A stretch of 64,000 nucleotides of DNA. Source: Guyanagaster necrorhizus. Its lineage: Eukaryota > Basidiomycota > Agaricomycetes > Agaricales > Physalacriaceae. Positions 24,601 through 39,400 of the stretch are shown piece after piece. Position numbers and translations under genes: made by a program. The stretch is from the NCBI RefSeq assembly GCF_019112545.1, contig NW_025064955.1, forward strand, positions 1-64,000. Direction: 5' to 3'. Position 1 is the first letter of the stretch. Every line of letters starts with the position of its first letter. The notes beneath the pieces were generated by a model. The model made no database searches and was not told the origin of the DNA. It was given only the letters and a program-made list of their open reading frames with translations.

Positions 24601-26600
24601 CGCGTGAACTCCGCTAAAACCAAACAAAAAAACGCTCACAGAAACGAGAACAACTGCCGCAGGCTTTCCCCGCACTTGGTCATTTGAAGCCAAGTCCGAG
24701 TCGGAATCGTCCATTCTCGTATGATTGGTGACATTCGCGGGAAAGAATCACACCGAAGGGCTTTATACCTGGTTTTAGAAGTGAATTGAAGAGGGACATG
24801 AACTTGAAGATAAGTGAAGATCGGGAGCAGAGCCTTTATCCCACAATGCTGGGAGATGACCATCAGCAAGGGTAAACGGCTAGAAATCAAGGAACGTACA
24901 AAGGGGCTGCTTGCACCGAGAGGAAAGCATCATAACTGCATCTACGCGAGGTTCGCGGGATACTGCCTGAAGAAGGACGGACCATGCGGCTCCTGGGGTG
25001 CCGGTTTTCATGTTAGCCCTCCTAAGCTCCATAGCTGCAGGCTTTACATATCAGATAATCAGTTCAACATACAGATAAAGCCCAATGGTCTCATCAAAGA
25101 GACTCGCGGTTGGCAACATTTGAAAAGAATGTAGATTATCCCTGTACCTCCTATAGTCGGAGAAGGACACAGACATAGCCTTCTTACTGGAGCTCGAGCT
25201 TCAAACCCAGAGGTAGGGTAGGGATCATTCACTGACACGGCCCAGTGACAACGAGATCAAAGAGCGGGTTCTCGAGCCTCCGTGATGGCAACCACCGCAG
25301 CATCTGTGATTCAGAAGAGGACAGCTTTTTGGTCTGTACATCGAAGAAACCATTAGTGAAACCGGTGATGCTGATCGTCCGCGCCCCAGATCACGGAGAG
25401 ACTAAAACGGTCTTTGAGTGCTGAAAGAAAGGACATTGAATAAGATCAGGCAAGACCAGGGGACATACGTAGCGGAGACCTTCTGGGAGACCCATAGTTT
25501 TGGCACTGATCCGGAAGACTGGAGAGCGAAGCCTGTCATCGCCCCTTCCTTAACTCTGAGGAGCAATAAAGCCTGGACGGGATAGTAAGGGCGTGTCGGC
25601 ATATATCCTAGCTAAGCCTAGTGTTCGACTAGACAGTTGCGACTTGCTTATAAGGAGTTCCGGAAAACCCCACCCTTAGGGTCGACCGATGAACCAAAGC
25701 CCCGCAGCTGATGAATTACAGTCGTCCGCGCCATCTTCTCACTACACCAAAACATCTGTGCCAAGGCCCTACCTCCAAACCAAAAGACATTCATACAGCA
25801 AGCCGAGACCAGCACCCTACTTGGTTCGATTTTAGGACTCAGAAGAAGGGACCGTCGCCGAGAAATCACAACAGTCAGGGACGACGAGAACTGAACAAAA
25901 AACAGAAAAACCACATACGATCAAAACGCGAAGAAGGAGACGGAAAGAACGAATTAACATATCAAACTTGCTGCGCCAAGAAGTCATTCATTTTCCGAAG
26001 AGAGGGGGGTGGGGGGAACTGTTTCCTGAATGTCATAAAAGGAGTTAGCACAGCATCATCCCAAACGAAGAACAACACCCAAGGGACCATCGCCACGGAC
26101 GAACTTCCCAAGTCAGAAAGTGAAAAGGGAACGAACATGGGATAAATTTTAAACAATTAGACGCCAATTAAAGAAAACCGTACAACCCGCGTTCAAGAAG
26201 TTCTTCGTTGCCGTCAGTTGCCATGCCAAACAGAAGCAGATCGATCTCAAGTGAAAGAGAGCTGTATTAGTATATCATTTGCGGTTCGTCGTTTTTCGGT
26301 TCTACAGAAAGTTGAACCGGTGCGGTGGACTTCGGATGAAGATTATGAAAGGGACCATCGCTGAGAAGCCTCGAAGTCAGAAAAAACACACAGATTTGAG
26401 AGGGACGGATCTAAAGAAACAAAGAGATTACGAAGGCCATGCCATGTTCAAGACGTTCTCTTGTACCGTACAAATCCTGAAAAGCCGTTCGCTCCGCCAT
26501 CCGCAAGACTGAACCGCCACCAAAAGACCGTCTATAATATTGTAGAATAATGGTCCAAACACAATCCTAATAATAAAATCATTAAGTCCAAAACCCTTAA
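21700..26600. other. no gene identified between the hydratase and the glycoprotein gene
   Basis: About 4.9 kb upstream of the hydratase start and downstream of the glycoprotein stop. Open frames are short and overlap on both strands without domain content. No LTRs or clear inverted repeats were seen. It presumably contains the promoter of the hydratase (immediately above 21674) and the 3' region of the glycoprotein gene (below 26620). Confidence 0.45.
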
Positions 26601-26619
26601 TCTTTCCTTCATCATTACG

Positions 26620-28239
26620 CTAGAGCATAGCCAAGCCGCCCACGATGGCAACAGCGATGCCTATCCGGGGCTGCCAGCGTGCGACAACTCCTTCATTTGT
26701 CGTGCTACCCGAACTAGTAGTCGCCGAGCCGATAGGCAAGGACGCAGTCGAAGCGCTACCACTAGAACTACTACGCGTGGTTGTCTCCAGGTTCGAGGAA
26801 TGTCCGCTAGCGCCCGATCCAGAACTCTTTGCACCCGTTCCGGTACTAGTCGGACTTGAACTGATCGACGTTCCGGTGATAGTCGTCCCGGACTGCGCAA
26901 GTCAGCATGGTGGGAATAGATAGCAGTATCAAGGGGACCTACGCTCGTTGCAGTCGTGGTGGCGGATACACCAGTCAGAATCGCGCTGCCACCTCCAATC
27001 GCAGAAACAGTCGTACATTGCGAAGATAACGGTATGGAGTGAGCGGCGGGTGTAGAGGCGTCACCCTGGTGGAACGTCGAGGTACCGTACACACCCATAG
27101 GCTTGTCATGGCGTCAACAAAGGGGGGTCAAAAAGGATTAGCGTGAAAGCCATACCTGTCCACTATCACCCTGACACGACTCGAACTCCCCGGCGTCATA
27201 GTTGCCAGGCATGTTCCATTCGCATCCCATCACGTCGTAGATATGTTGACCTACACCCAGAAGACGGTCAGTGTTTCAGAGGAAAGAGTAGCTCGTTCTA
27301 TACTCACACCAGGTAGGCGCCATGCTCCCAGCGGGATTGCAAGCCCGGAAACAAAACTGGTCCGCCGACATGAAGTTCTACGACAGATTGAGATATGGAC
27401 GTTCTCGAAGACATAGATTTTTACTGACCGTCCACTCGAAAACTTGTTCAAGCTTACCAAAGGCGGTAGAGAAGACCAAACCTCCAATGGGGTTCCCTGA
27501 AATCCATTAATCTCAGCTTCGGGCAGCCAGAAGCTCTTACCATTCCCATCGGCACCATGAGGGTCAAGCTCTCCCCCTGCATCGCCAGAGGGGATATTAA
27601 GCTTCGTCAAATCTCCCGATCCTGCGAAATATTCGGTTTCAGAAAAGATTCCTATCAGATTGTCAGGGATACTACCTACCCGTAACTTGAATAAAATCGG
27701 GCGTCTGAACGAAATGCGCTCCTGTGATGGCACCGCTAGGAATAATACGGGTACCATAGCCGTCCTGCAGTTCGTTGAACAAAGGCGAGTAGACCAAGAG
27801 GTAAGAAGAAATAGACCTTCAGGCACCATGAGACTTCGATGCGCTGTGTGGGGTATTAGCCATTCCAAGGAAGATAGCGAGTTTGACGAACCTCTGTATC
27901 CCCAATAGTAGACTCTGCGCCTGCCGTAGGAGGTGCCCATAGGCAGCTGTGTCAGAGCCGGTAAGCATGAGAGATCCGCTACCAAAGGGCGAGACGTACA
28001 AATCATCGACGCCATTAACTCAACAAGAATCAGACTCGAGCTCGCCCAGACAAAATGGTGAACGCACTATAAACATTCTGGCACATCGAATTCTGACTGG
28101 ACGTCGTCCCGCATTTGTTGGTCCCACTCTGGCCTTGTTCTGATGTGTCGGGTGCGGTATCAGGTAGATAGGTCGCGCTATATTGCGCGCTTACGGTAGA
28201 GAGCGTGGTGATGAAAAGAGCGAAGGCGGGGGTATACAT
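26620..28239 (-). CDS. secreted 'macrofage activating glycoprotein'-type protein
   Basis: Eleven exons (28239-28068, 28018-28000, 27946-27892, 27843-27817, 27764-27680, 27621-27541, 27496-27429, 27377-27308, 27250-27156, 27101-26943, 26892-26620) sum to 1104 nt and 367 residues, all phases agreeing. It begins with a signal peptide (MYTPAFALFITTLSTVSAQ). Conserved blocks follow in order: PDTSEQGQSGTNKCGT, DDFCLWAPPTAGAESTIGD, GYGTRIIPSGAITGAHFVQ, GGELDPHGADGNGNPIGG, FCFRACNPAG, HIYDVMGCEWNMPGNYDAG and GVYGTSTFHQGDASTPAAH. Even-numbered cysteines suggest disulfides. The last 100 residues are Ser/Thr-rich and end in a hydrophobic tail (IGIAVAIVGGLAML), fitting an O-glycosylated, GPI-anchored wall protein. 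The family is widespread in Agaricomycetes under the 'macrofage activating glycoprotein' name; its physiological role in the fungus is not established. All ten introns are GT-AG, 44-58 nt. Confidence 0.9.
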
Positions 28240-31200
28240 CTTGATGGTGGAAGAAAGAAAGGAGGAATAGGAACGACACGCGACATCCGTTGGGAATTGT
28301 TTGGAGTCTAAATATAGAACACCTGTCAGGAGCATTGGATTATCAACTGAAAATACGGTGTTGGGTAGCCGTACCGTATGACTATGTGCAGAGACATAAC
28401 CATCGATGAATGTAGGAGCGGGAGCTTTTGCGTATTGTGACGCCATGCGCAGTAGCGAAAATCAGGGGAAATTCAAAGTCTGGGGAGCAGAGTAAGCATA
28501 GACGACACCGACAGATAGGGAGAAATACTGACATATGTTCAAGAAAGACTGAAACCATCCGTGTAGGAGCCTCTGAGCTTCAATTCGTGCAGGGAGTCTT
28601 CGTCGCCTCAATGTATCGAGAGTTTTCTTGTTGAGTTGAGAACTTGTTGCAAGATGGCTCGCCGAAGTGAAGCATCTTTACAGAGACGCAGAACTAGAAC
28701 TGCCTCAAACGTAGTGCAGCTAACTGGAAACAAGCGTGTCATGATATAGCTTTCGAGAAGTCATGTACACCCACTTGCCACCCAGTCCAAAAAGCAGAAT
28801 TTGAATGTGAGAACCTGCCATCGGCCGGTGGACCACTAGAATCACGAGGATCCCACTACAGATGCCAGTTTAATGGCTGCACAGGAGGAGACTCACCAAT
28901 GATAGCCCTGGCTTCCCAGAGGAGCATTTCCATGTGGCGCAGACGTGCGAGCTGAGGACTTAGATATCGATTTGTCGAACGCCGACATAGCCTAGAAGTA
29001 ATTGTCAACTGTTCTACTTGCATAATACGTCTTCTCCGCCTACCACGAACGACCAAGCAGCGGAATCTCATGATGAGGATAACAGATCCGTCAACGTACT
29101 ACATAACCATCAGACGGGACCCAGAGCAAAATGACAGAACGTACCCCGAGGCCGAAATGAACTGGATCAAATATCATCATCGGTGGTCCAAATAACGTAT
29201 ACCGAGAAGCACGTATGTGATCTGAACATTACTCGTGTTCTCCTTGCTTGCAGTGGCAAGTCCGCCGAGGACGATAAAAGGAAGGCTGAAGGGATTCCGA
29301 CGCGCCAACGCGGGTCTGCATCGTGTAGACGGCGTGAAATTACGAAATTGAGGCCAAGCGCCAGAGTTTACATTAGTCAGGTGCGGGATGTTCAATTCAA
29401 CACTACGACATCCCAAATTTTTTTTTAACAGTATCAGGCGACGAGAATATCAAGGGACACAAAGGCCACGCACCAGAGCCATTCCCCACCAACGGACGCC
29501 GCGTTCCTCTGATTACAACAGATCCATGCACAACGGAAATCAAGCTGGATCTCACGTTCCTTCAGCACGAGGATGGCATACGACTGCACAAAGAGGAATG
29601 GATGAGCAACCGTACTGATCGTTGGGAGCCAAGGTACGTCATGTTTCCTGCACGCTGCTACACCACATCAATCGAATCGGATCCAAATACTTCGGCTACA
29701 CGAAATTTTTCACGCCATTCAGACCACAATCGCGGTCGAGAAACGAGGAGGAGATATGCATCGGTGTGGTCCAGTAGAAAGAATTGATGTTGCACTTGTT
29801 TGGTGTTCGGCTGCTGCTTATCGGACCGAACGAACCGGTGCTCGTTCTTACTTGTTTCTTACTGATTTCTTTGCGCCCGATTGTTCTTTCTGTCTAGACT
29901 CTCGAATCCAGATGAGTCTGGCTTTTTTTCAATGGATGCAAATAGATATTCGTTTCACTGTTGCACTTGATTCAGAAATATATGGGCACTCCACGTTGCT
30001 TTATTCTTTTCTTAAACTTCTATAAACATTCTCAATATTTAACTTGACGGTCGAACGCATCGGGTCGTAGTTTTGGGCGTTCAAGCTTCTTCTACTTTAC
30101 CGTATCATCGGATTTCGGCGCTCTCTACCACCTGAGCAAACTGATCCTTCCTTGCCTGGAACCTATAAATTCTGATAGAATTATTGGCTGGATTGATATT
30201 GACCATTTATTTCTTGTATAGCGCCACACCCGTATTAATATACTCTGAACTGTCTTCAGAAACCCTACCGATAAGTACAACTCGGACCATTTCCCACCTG
30301 GAGCAACTGTGACGCCCTTGGAATGGGTAGACTATCCGGGACGAATGCTATTATGACAAAACTAGCCATTAGGCTTGGACCCTCCGCCGTGATGAGTCAT
30401 CCTTGATTGTCTGCAACTGATAATCGATAAAGGCTTGATAGTACAAAATAGCCCTATGAATCTTCCTCTCACGGCCGGTTCTCTTTTCTTCCGATCGGAG
30501 CTGACATTTTGCTATAACATATCAATGGGATTATGGCGGCCACCTTTAGAAATGAACCGAAATTTCTCTATTCTTGTGTTGAATCCACTTCTGTCTATCC
30601 GACGTCAATACCATCCGTCGGCATGCTTTCCAATATGAATTTTGCCTCTAAAGGCGAAGGTGGCGATTCTCGTCCTCACCCAAGGAACCGTTCTACGGCG
30701 AGTAAGATCTTTCTATAATGATCTGAATCGCCGCTGACCATATTCCATGCCGGTCTCTTTTCATTTCGGTCAAATCGAACTTCCAGTTTATCGTAAAGAG
30801 GTGTTTTGTGGCCGAAGAATCATGCTGAAGAATTAACACCGAAAACTCGACGGTAATTGCGTTACCATTTGACGATGTATCATAATTCTACTGCTAATTA
30901 CTATGAGAGAGACCTTTTTTCAATTGAACCATAAAAATATCATCGCCAGCTTTAGGACTTTGCGATCACGTTTAAGATTCGCGCTTCCACCGGGACGTGA
31001 TCAAGCCGTGATATATAGATTTTATGTGGTTCTTCCAGCAAGTTCGGGGTTTTCATCACAGGGAGGACGTCATTAGTGCGGTACCGGCGACTCACATTTT
31101 ATGGAACAAACAAGGCATAGCGATGAGATTTTATGCGAGTGGTTAATAACCAAAGACTAGCCTGGTCTTTGACAGTTATCTCTCTAGGGAAATTCGATAC

Positions 31201-33433
31201 GCCGAGCGCGAGATGACTTTTTTTTCCAAGCCCGATATCCGAAGATCATTAACATTTGTCACCCAATGGTCATCGATTAAGATCAAATGGGACGTTACGA
31301 CATCGGAGGTATGACCTCATGGAATATACAGATCCCGGGACAAGGCACAGATTACCATGACGAACAAACGCAGTTGAACATTTAGCTAGCTACAATTAAA
31401 TTGTACAGAGCGCACCGACCAGCGTAAGATATGCGGAATAAATACGCGAGACGAATGACAGAGAGATAAACGCGGTAAAATATGTATGTAGGATAGCGGC
31501 TGCATAGTGGAGGAAAAGCAATTATAACAATGATGGAATGTAACCGAAGCACAGGAAGATGAGCTCGTGTGATGTGGTCTTGAGATCTAACGACGAGGCT
31601 CGTAAGCGACGGCAAAGGAGAAAAAAGAAGAGAAGGACGACGCACAGAAGTCTGATCCCATTCTTTATCCGAAAGGGCAGCCTGGGGCGTGGGCGCCTCT
31701 CCAACCGCAATGGCAGCACTGGGGCTCGCTGACTCCGCGACTCATATTAGACAGCGGTGAGCCCAAAGGTACGTCTGGGACTGGGGTGGAGGATTCAAGT
31801 CCGGAATGGCAGCAATCCGGTACTGCGGACGACGATGGGAGGCACATAATACTATGCTGAGGACGACGATGAGGACGAAGTATGGGTTGAAATACGAGGT
31901 TGGGGCTCGATGAGTGAGGAGTGACTGATGTTCGAAATCGCCTGCTTTTTATCCAGCCCCCGCGGTGGCGCTCGTCCTGAAAATATGGTATTCAGCTGAC
32001 AGAGTATATATCGGGACGTCATCAAGATCCCTGACCTGCTGATGCCTTTGGGATTACAGCCGGATAAGACGAAGCTAAACCATTCCGGGTCAAGGCCGGC
32101 GACCAGTTCGAGTCGAGTCGCGAGGTACAAGATTCGCTTAGGTGACCCTGACCTAATATAGACGTATAGGTCCTTGTTCGCGGCTCTTCCAATGTCATAT
32201 TATCTAAGAATTTTGCCCTGGGCAGACGATGAACAGGTCCTCCAAGGATGAATGGGGCGGATGGACTTGGCACATTAATAAGGAATCCTCAAAGGGCTTT
32301 TCTTAGTATGTGAACATCCTGACTTGGTGGCGTTGCCGCGTAAGGGTATCGGCAGTCAGCTGAGATTTTCTCCCAAGTACATACGGACGTACGGGAAAAG
32401 AAAGCAGTCATGGGAAGCAGTGAAATAACAAGTAGCAGGAGCTCGCAGCAATGGTGCCGTAGCAATAATCGACGTTGCGTCATCCAACGCTGAATATCAC
32501 TTTTTAGCGCAACATCACATCACGTGCCTGCGAAGAGCTGTGACTTCCCCTTTAGGGCGTGTACTGCCACACCGCCACTCAATTTCGAGCCACTTCGCGT
32601 TCTCGACATCTCCTAGCGTTATGTCCGAGAGAAAGTACCCCTTGATACATATAAAACTATCCGAAGCGCAGTTCTCCGCATAGACTTGAAAAAAAAATCT
32701 CCGCATTCAGTATTCCTAGCAGCTGGGAATTTTACCACCTCATGATTACTTGGGATTGGCGAAGGCAGTGTCTGTATTGCTTCCTGGACCCCCCCTGAAC
32801 TGACAACCCTTCCTTGGTTATTCTCTCAGCATCTCGGAAAGCATTCCGTCAAATAATCGGCCTCAATTAACTCATGTTGATCACTCTCTTATCTCCGTAC
32901 TTCTATTCTGATACGGGTTTCAAGGTCATGGCTCAGGTTCTCTACCCTGAGCATCATCACGAACTAAGCGCCTTAATTGTGTTCCTTCTGGCAAGTAGCC
33001 TTCAACTTTTTTTTTTCGGACATTTGACACGACATCAACGATGCCAAAATGACGCTGTACCTTCTAAATGAAACGTCGTGCGACACCGTGAAGGATCATA
33101 GAGAGTTCTTGGCGCATGAGAAATCGTCTAGACCGTCTAGACGTGTCTTTCGGTGGAACTGAAGTCCGGAAAGTGTTGCTCAGCATCGAGGCAGTACCTT
33201 GGCGTCTTATGGTAAGCAGATGCATTCCTAGCTACTTACTGAAAGCTTGCGGTGATGCAGTACATTTATCCCATATAATATTAATCCGGTTAAGTCGTAC
33301 GACGTAGAAGCGCCACGACTCCATGGTAAACAGTCCAAATTTCTCAAATGCCAAACTAAGCTCAGCCAATCAGTATAACTCTTGCTGCGCGCGCCATTCA
33401 AAGAAGCGCTCGCTTCTACCGTCACACAGCTGA

Positions 33434-33450
33434 GGGGGGGGGGGGGGGGG
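33434..33450 (+). repeat. poly-G tract (17 nt)
   Basis: An uninterrupted run of 17 G follows CACACAGCTGA. Such a run is a likely site of length polymorphism and of sequencing or assembly error. Shorter C runs occur at about 8931-8941 and 37784-37798. Confidence 0.9.
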
Positions 33451-36400
33451 TAACAATGCGGAAAGTAACCGGTAACCCGGTGTTCACCTGCTCCTTCTGG
33501 CTGCTAAGTTCATCTTGTTTCCCAAATTTGTGGATGTCCGGTCCGATTTCTCTCTGTCTCGACCTCTCGGGGCGGTCGACGCAAATCGTAATAATCGAGC
33601 AAGTGGATTCTCTGTCAGTACGTCATTCCGTGCTGACACGATAGGCTGCGTCTATGTCAGACCCTATCATTTACTTTGCATTCAGTGTATAAGGGATGGT
33701 GACATATCCATTGACTCGCTTCGAACGAACCCCGTACGGCTTGTGGTATCTTTCCGGCTGCCGGTGATATCTGCCCCGGTTATTTTGTAATATTCAGATA
33801 AGTGGCCCATTTAAATTTAGATATAGCTAGGCGCAGCTGACGGATTCCTGAGCTTCTCAAGCCTCGCGGTTTGTGGTGCATGACGCATGCACAATGAAAC
33901 GTTCAGAAACGTGGCTGCGCTTCCTCGTCGTAGCCGCTCACCCTCTCATCCGGAGATGCATGATATCGTCTAAACGTAACATGTATCCACGGTTCGATGA
34001 ATCCCTGGGAGGTACCTATCATTTGTGTAAATGGTAATCATCAAGTAAGTTCGTCATTGTTCCGTACTGACGTGTACCAGGATAACGCTATCCTTGTCAT
34101 CATTAGGATTATTCAATTATGTAGCTTTCGAGAAAGCCGTCGTTATTAAGGAACATAGTATCTTCAATATCAACCCGAAGGCAGCTTTTCAAACTTCTGG
34201 AATGATGCCGCAACCATGCCTGGTCCTTTTCGGCTGAGCGGAACACCGATTTTCTCTAACATTGTATGACGTCCTTCGTTCCGTCATATCAAGAGAATCG
34301 CAGTTTGGCTGAACGCCAAAGGGACCGGGCAGGGTGTTACCTTCCAATATCCTATCGGACTCGGGGGGGGGTTTGAAGTATCCACCTACAGTCATCTTTG
34401 TCCTCGGAACCACAAATGCCTATCCCAGGTGTCTTCTAGACCAGTCGATGGACCGCGAACGGCGGACTACACCATTCTCCCCCAGTCACGCACATAGCAA
34501 CCACCAAGCCTGTCATCATTGTCTATCGCTCCTAAACCAAGCGCGACAGTGGATTCTTTCTATCGCCCTGAAGCCTAGCCTGTGGGCTATTGAATCGGGT
34601 TTCGCCATACCACCAAGGCGTTTCCCACTCCCCAAGTCAACTCCGACATGGCATGCGCTTCTAACCTTCTCTCTATTGCCCAACTGTCGAGTCTCGACCC
34701 ACTCGATTTGAATTTCTCTGGTGGTGGGGCAAACCTCGGTGCCTTTGCGGATCCCAATGAATTGACTTTTTCACAATGCGTGTGGCGGGTAGCAGCACAC
34801 ACTTCAATATCAATCATGGTGTGGCGGAACGCGTACCTTGCCATTCATTATGCACGTCTCTCCTTCACGGCAAATCATCGCCACCGATGCAGATCGTCCA
34901 GAGTTCTTTTTCCCTTGACAAATTCTTCGGCTTCCTTTTTGTCTGGGCTCTCGAGATAGGCTCTTTGACATTGCATTGCAATGCGGCGGGTGCACGGTGG
35001 CGTCGGATAAGAATCTCTCTGCTGGAGCAAACCGAACCGTTCCGCCCCTCCTGTTCCTCGGTCATCAATGATTTACACTCTGAACGGTCTGGACTCGAGG
35101 TCGGCGCATTCACGCACAATCCGAGGTCCGTTCACCCACTAAAAGAGAATTGCTACCTCACCTTATCTTGGATCCATGTAATTTTTGACTCGGGCGGTAT
35201 ATAAAACCTGTGGCGGGTGCCGAGGTCCGAAACAGCCGAGCGGAGTCTCTTGTTGCGAATGGGAAGAAAACGTGGTGTGGGCGTGTGGATTGAAAGAAAA
35301 ACGGCCAAAGCCAGAGGCAATCGGCGGCCGTAGGACAGGGTACACACCCCTGGGTCAAGTGGTCAAACCGCTGACTAAGAAAAATTTGTACTTCCCAAGG
35401 TTTAAAGTCGACAAGGGTGATTTCGAAAGAAATCTGTGATAAGGGGCGGATGCAACTTTACCGGAAATCACCCCGTGTTTAGAGTTTCCACGAGGGGGAG
35501 GGGGCGCGTTCACCTCATTTCTGTGCTCCACGAATGCCCCATTGCTGTGGTAAGAGGTTCCGCGTGTGTTCCGCAGGAAGGGCATTGGTTCCTGTCATGT
35601 GGAAAGGTGTAAGAAAAGCCGCAGCCTTTGAAAACCAATTGCGAGCCCGAGAAGGTAGATAGCGAGCTTTCGCATCAGAAGACTTCGTCCCGCGTGGAGA
35701 CAGCAGGGAGGGCTCCAGCGGTGTGGGGTAACTTGGATAAGGAGGAATATTTTTCGTGGTGGGATTATCGGAAAAATAATGCCGTATGCGGTGGGAGAAA
35801 TATACGCCTACCATCGCCAACAATCCGGCAGAGGGACTAGACGGTTGTGTTGTTATCATCTTTGGCCTGCCCCAATAATGGATTATGACTGAACATCACG
35901 TAAAATCCCAACGCAGTTCCACTTATCTAGTAAGTTACGCGGGTTCTATACACCAGTACTTCGCTAAACACCGAGAGATCCCAGAATACTGCAGACGGTC
36001 GCGGACAAGGAATGCGTTTTTGATATATGTCCCTGTCAAGGGCTGCATGAATATGGTGCTCTCCTAGGTTATTTTTTTTTTAGATCGGCAGCTGAACGTG
36101 AACCTGGATCGTGAAGACTCTGCAGGGTTAGTAAGAAGACAGGGTAAGGAACATTTGCGCTTTCCAAAAATACGACTTATTCATGGAGAAACATAAGACC
36201 TTTTGTAATGAGGGTGCCCGAAATAAGCAACTGATGGAAGTAGTATTTAGCTTGAAGTTGAAAGTTACAAGCTGCTTCGCAGCGCCGTCAATCAATGGCT
36301 GTCAGTCGAGGGCCCCCGCACTTTAGGCCTAGGCAGAAGAGCTGTACAACAAAAATTGATGAGAACCGTCGTTTAGTTGTACTAGAAGCCCAATCGAAAA

Positions 36401-39400
36401 ATTCGGAGTCAGGATAAGGGACAAAAGGAAAAAGTTCATGCACAGCCACATCCCGCTTAACTCCATCAGAATTGTGCCGATCTTGTGTGATTTCCATTGC
36501 ACTATACGTATACAGCTGTTCTTGCTAGCTCAAGGTTCTGCGTACGGAAGTAAAAAGTGTATAGTCCCCAGTAGAAAAAAGCTACGCGCAAGATTAATAC
36601 TTTCCATCCTAAAACTCCAGAGCTAGCTAGTCTGAGTCGGATTTGCTCCTGCAATTAGTTTCTTTATTAATCAGCCGGCGCAAACATTATATGTTCTGAA
36701 GGAGCCTTTGTATCAAGCGTTCGTTGTCGGATCTGGTGAAAGCTAGGTATGTCGGATTCGATCCCTCGTTTTAGGGATGATACTTTCCTTATCATCACCG
36801 GCGCGGAAGAGTGTCTATAAAATGGGGTTTAGGTATAGTGAAATGACCACTCACGCTCGGGCCCAGTCACTGATCTTAGGGCTAGGTTGCGTCTCTGCGA
36901 ACTAAGCGTGAACGGAGACCCTGCACTCACGCAAGAGAGATAAGGTCCAGCCAAGGTGTCTGAGGCATTTCTGCGGGACGAGTGGGGGACTGGGGTATGT
37001 GAAATTTCCCTTGGACGATCAGTCACATCCCCTGGATCTCGTCAGCTGAAGAGTCGATATTTGGAGGTAACTCGGATTTGTAAATGTTGCGCAGCACTTG
37101 TACGCATGCATTTCGAAGCCGTCGTGGACTGGTTGGAAGAAAGGGGAAGGATAAACGTTTTACCAGCGGTCTGAAAAACAATCAAATCAAAGCACGCGAG
37201 CTCAGAAAGATAGAGTGGGGGAATGGGGTTTCGTGAATTTCGTCACTCCGTGCACATCTTAACTAGGCAACCAAGTTTTGTGCCCAAAAGCGCCAACGCC
37301 TGTATCCTTCAGTAGGACTTTCTCTTGTCACGGTTCCAGTTTGCTGGAGGATGTCGGTGTGGTGTTTGGTTTTCTCTGAAGAAACTATACTGTCTCGAGG
37401 TATGGGAATCTCAGATGAACGATTAATGTGCGCGTCTGATGGATAAAAATGAACGGTCGCTCGTTGCCTTCAACAATCCTTGAAGTCTTGAAAGGCTGCC
37501 AGTTGGTGAAACCAATGTGCACCCTATCTATATCGAGAGAAAATTTTCAATACGCACCGCAGAGCGCTTGATTATGGTCGATGGACGGACAGAAAGCAAG
37601 CGTCCATCGCAGGTCGTCGACCGAAAGGCTGAAGTTGTACCTGTTTGGCAAGCAGCTACATAGGGTCCTCGGGAGTAGCCGGAATTTCCTTCCCTTCTAC
37701 TTACATCCAGAATGCATTCAACATTTGAAAAAGTCGCGGTTCCCAAAATACCTAGAATAATGTATGTCTTTATTGACAACCAACCCCCCCCCCCCTCCCC
37801 CAAATTCACATTGTTCAATCTACGGTACTATTGTAAAAGCTTCCGTTGTAAGCGAACTTCGCGACACTGCAATAGGTTTTCCTCTGGCGAAGCCCTCATA
37901 TTGTATCCATTCGGTCACCTGAGAAGTTATACCCGCAAGTACGGACACCGATGTACCAAAGCTGGGGATTATAATTCCTTATACGAGAAAAGTCGGCTGA
38001 ACATGTCATCATTGTCTCGTGTCAACTCCTCGTCGTCCGCTCCACTCGGTCCCTGGTCGCATATTTCTGGTCACAGGTATCTCTTCATGAACTATCGTAC
38101 GACTTCGTGTTACAAAGGACCCTGTTCCATGAGCGATAGCGCTCCGGTCGAGCCACTCATTCCCACTTCCATCTCTGTGGTGACTGATGCTCTGGTCAGA
38201 CTACACACGTATACACTTGAAAAGAATTCCGAATACTCTCTGTAGCGCAAACCAGATAACGACCTGATAAAAAAGAACCGGCGTATCAATTGAATCCATA
38301 CTGAGTCTTATGATCTCAAATTTCAATTTCCCGCTCCTCGTTGCACTGTGATGTATCACGTATGATCATCTGTTCGCGAGCCATCCAGTGATATCTATCT
38401 TTGAAAAAAGAACGAACGTGCTATATTCCTGAATGCCCTAGGCTCCATCCGTCGCTTTTACCGACTTCCCATGCCGCAGGGGGTAGTTGGATACAGTTTC
38501 AAATCAGTGGTCCATCGCTGAACTTGGAGCCACCCTCAGGTTTGGAATCGATGCGTGACTTCCCCTTCCCCATAACATTTCCCCGCATCCTACTGATATG
38601 ATGTGGCGCCTCTTCTTTCTCTGATTCCAAGCACAATGCCGGATGTCGTGCTCTCAATCATCGCTGACAGTGCGCATTTTCTTCATCTCGTCTTTCATTT
38701 CGGCTGTTTTTCATTTCTTGGTACTCACAATGTCTAAATATCCCGGTATGAAGGCGCCCGGTGATTGAATTCCTTCGACTCCAACTGGCTGTGCGTCGTA
38801 GAGAGCTCTGTGCAGCAAGGCGGACCCCGAGTTTCATAGTAAGTGGAGGATCAGAATTCGATTTTTCACTTCCTGATCCAGTGTGTGCAGCATATTGGTT
38901 TGCCGAACACGTCGCGAGAAAATTGTGTGGCGTCAAACTCATAAAGAATTTGTCTTTCTGCCCCAAAGCTAGGCAAATATCATTCCCCGACACAATTTGA
39001 ATGCGCCACAAGTGTCATGATCAGGATCACCTTCGAGCGCATTTGCTTATTCCTTCCGACAACTGTTCCCGCTTACACCTAGGACGGACGTCGAGGATGA
39101 CCTAAGCCGAATCAGGCTTCATCACTTCATTGTACCTGTACCTGGTGATCAAAAGATTTTCTGAATGACGCTGAAGGCTGTGAGCAGTGTGCATTTTGGT
39201 TAACGGGCGGTCCGAGTTCCGATTACAAGCTAGCACCTTGACAAGGTAAGCATCTCCCTAGTCTAGGTAACACAAAATAAACGGCGGTACGTACCACAAC
39301 GGCTCGGATCATAACCCGCATAAGAACGATCTGCTACATCGCGTGTAAACGCTGAGTTAGATTTACTGAGGCCGAGGAACAAGAGAGTAAGGCTGATTGG

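Noticed and set aside
31670..31850. Possible 95-bp tandem duplication around words like GGAATGGCAGCA
   Set aside because: Only two short words match and the rest does not align convincingly by eye.
34334..35204. Cluster of overlapping frames on both strands (for example 142 codons at 34776-35204)
   Set aside because: Four or five phases are open at once, which reflects composition. None shows domain content or plausible splice continuation.
36730..36780. B-box-like GGATCGAATCC on the minus strand suggesting a tRNA
   Set aside because: No proper A-box, no T-stem pairing and no acceptor stem.
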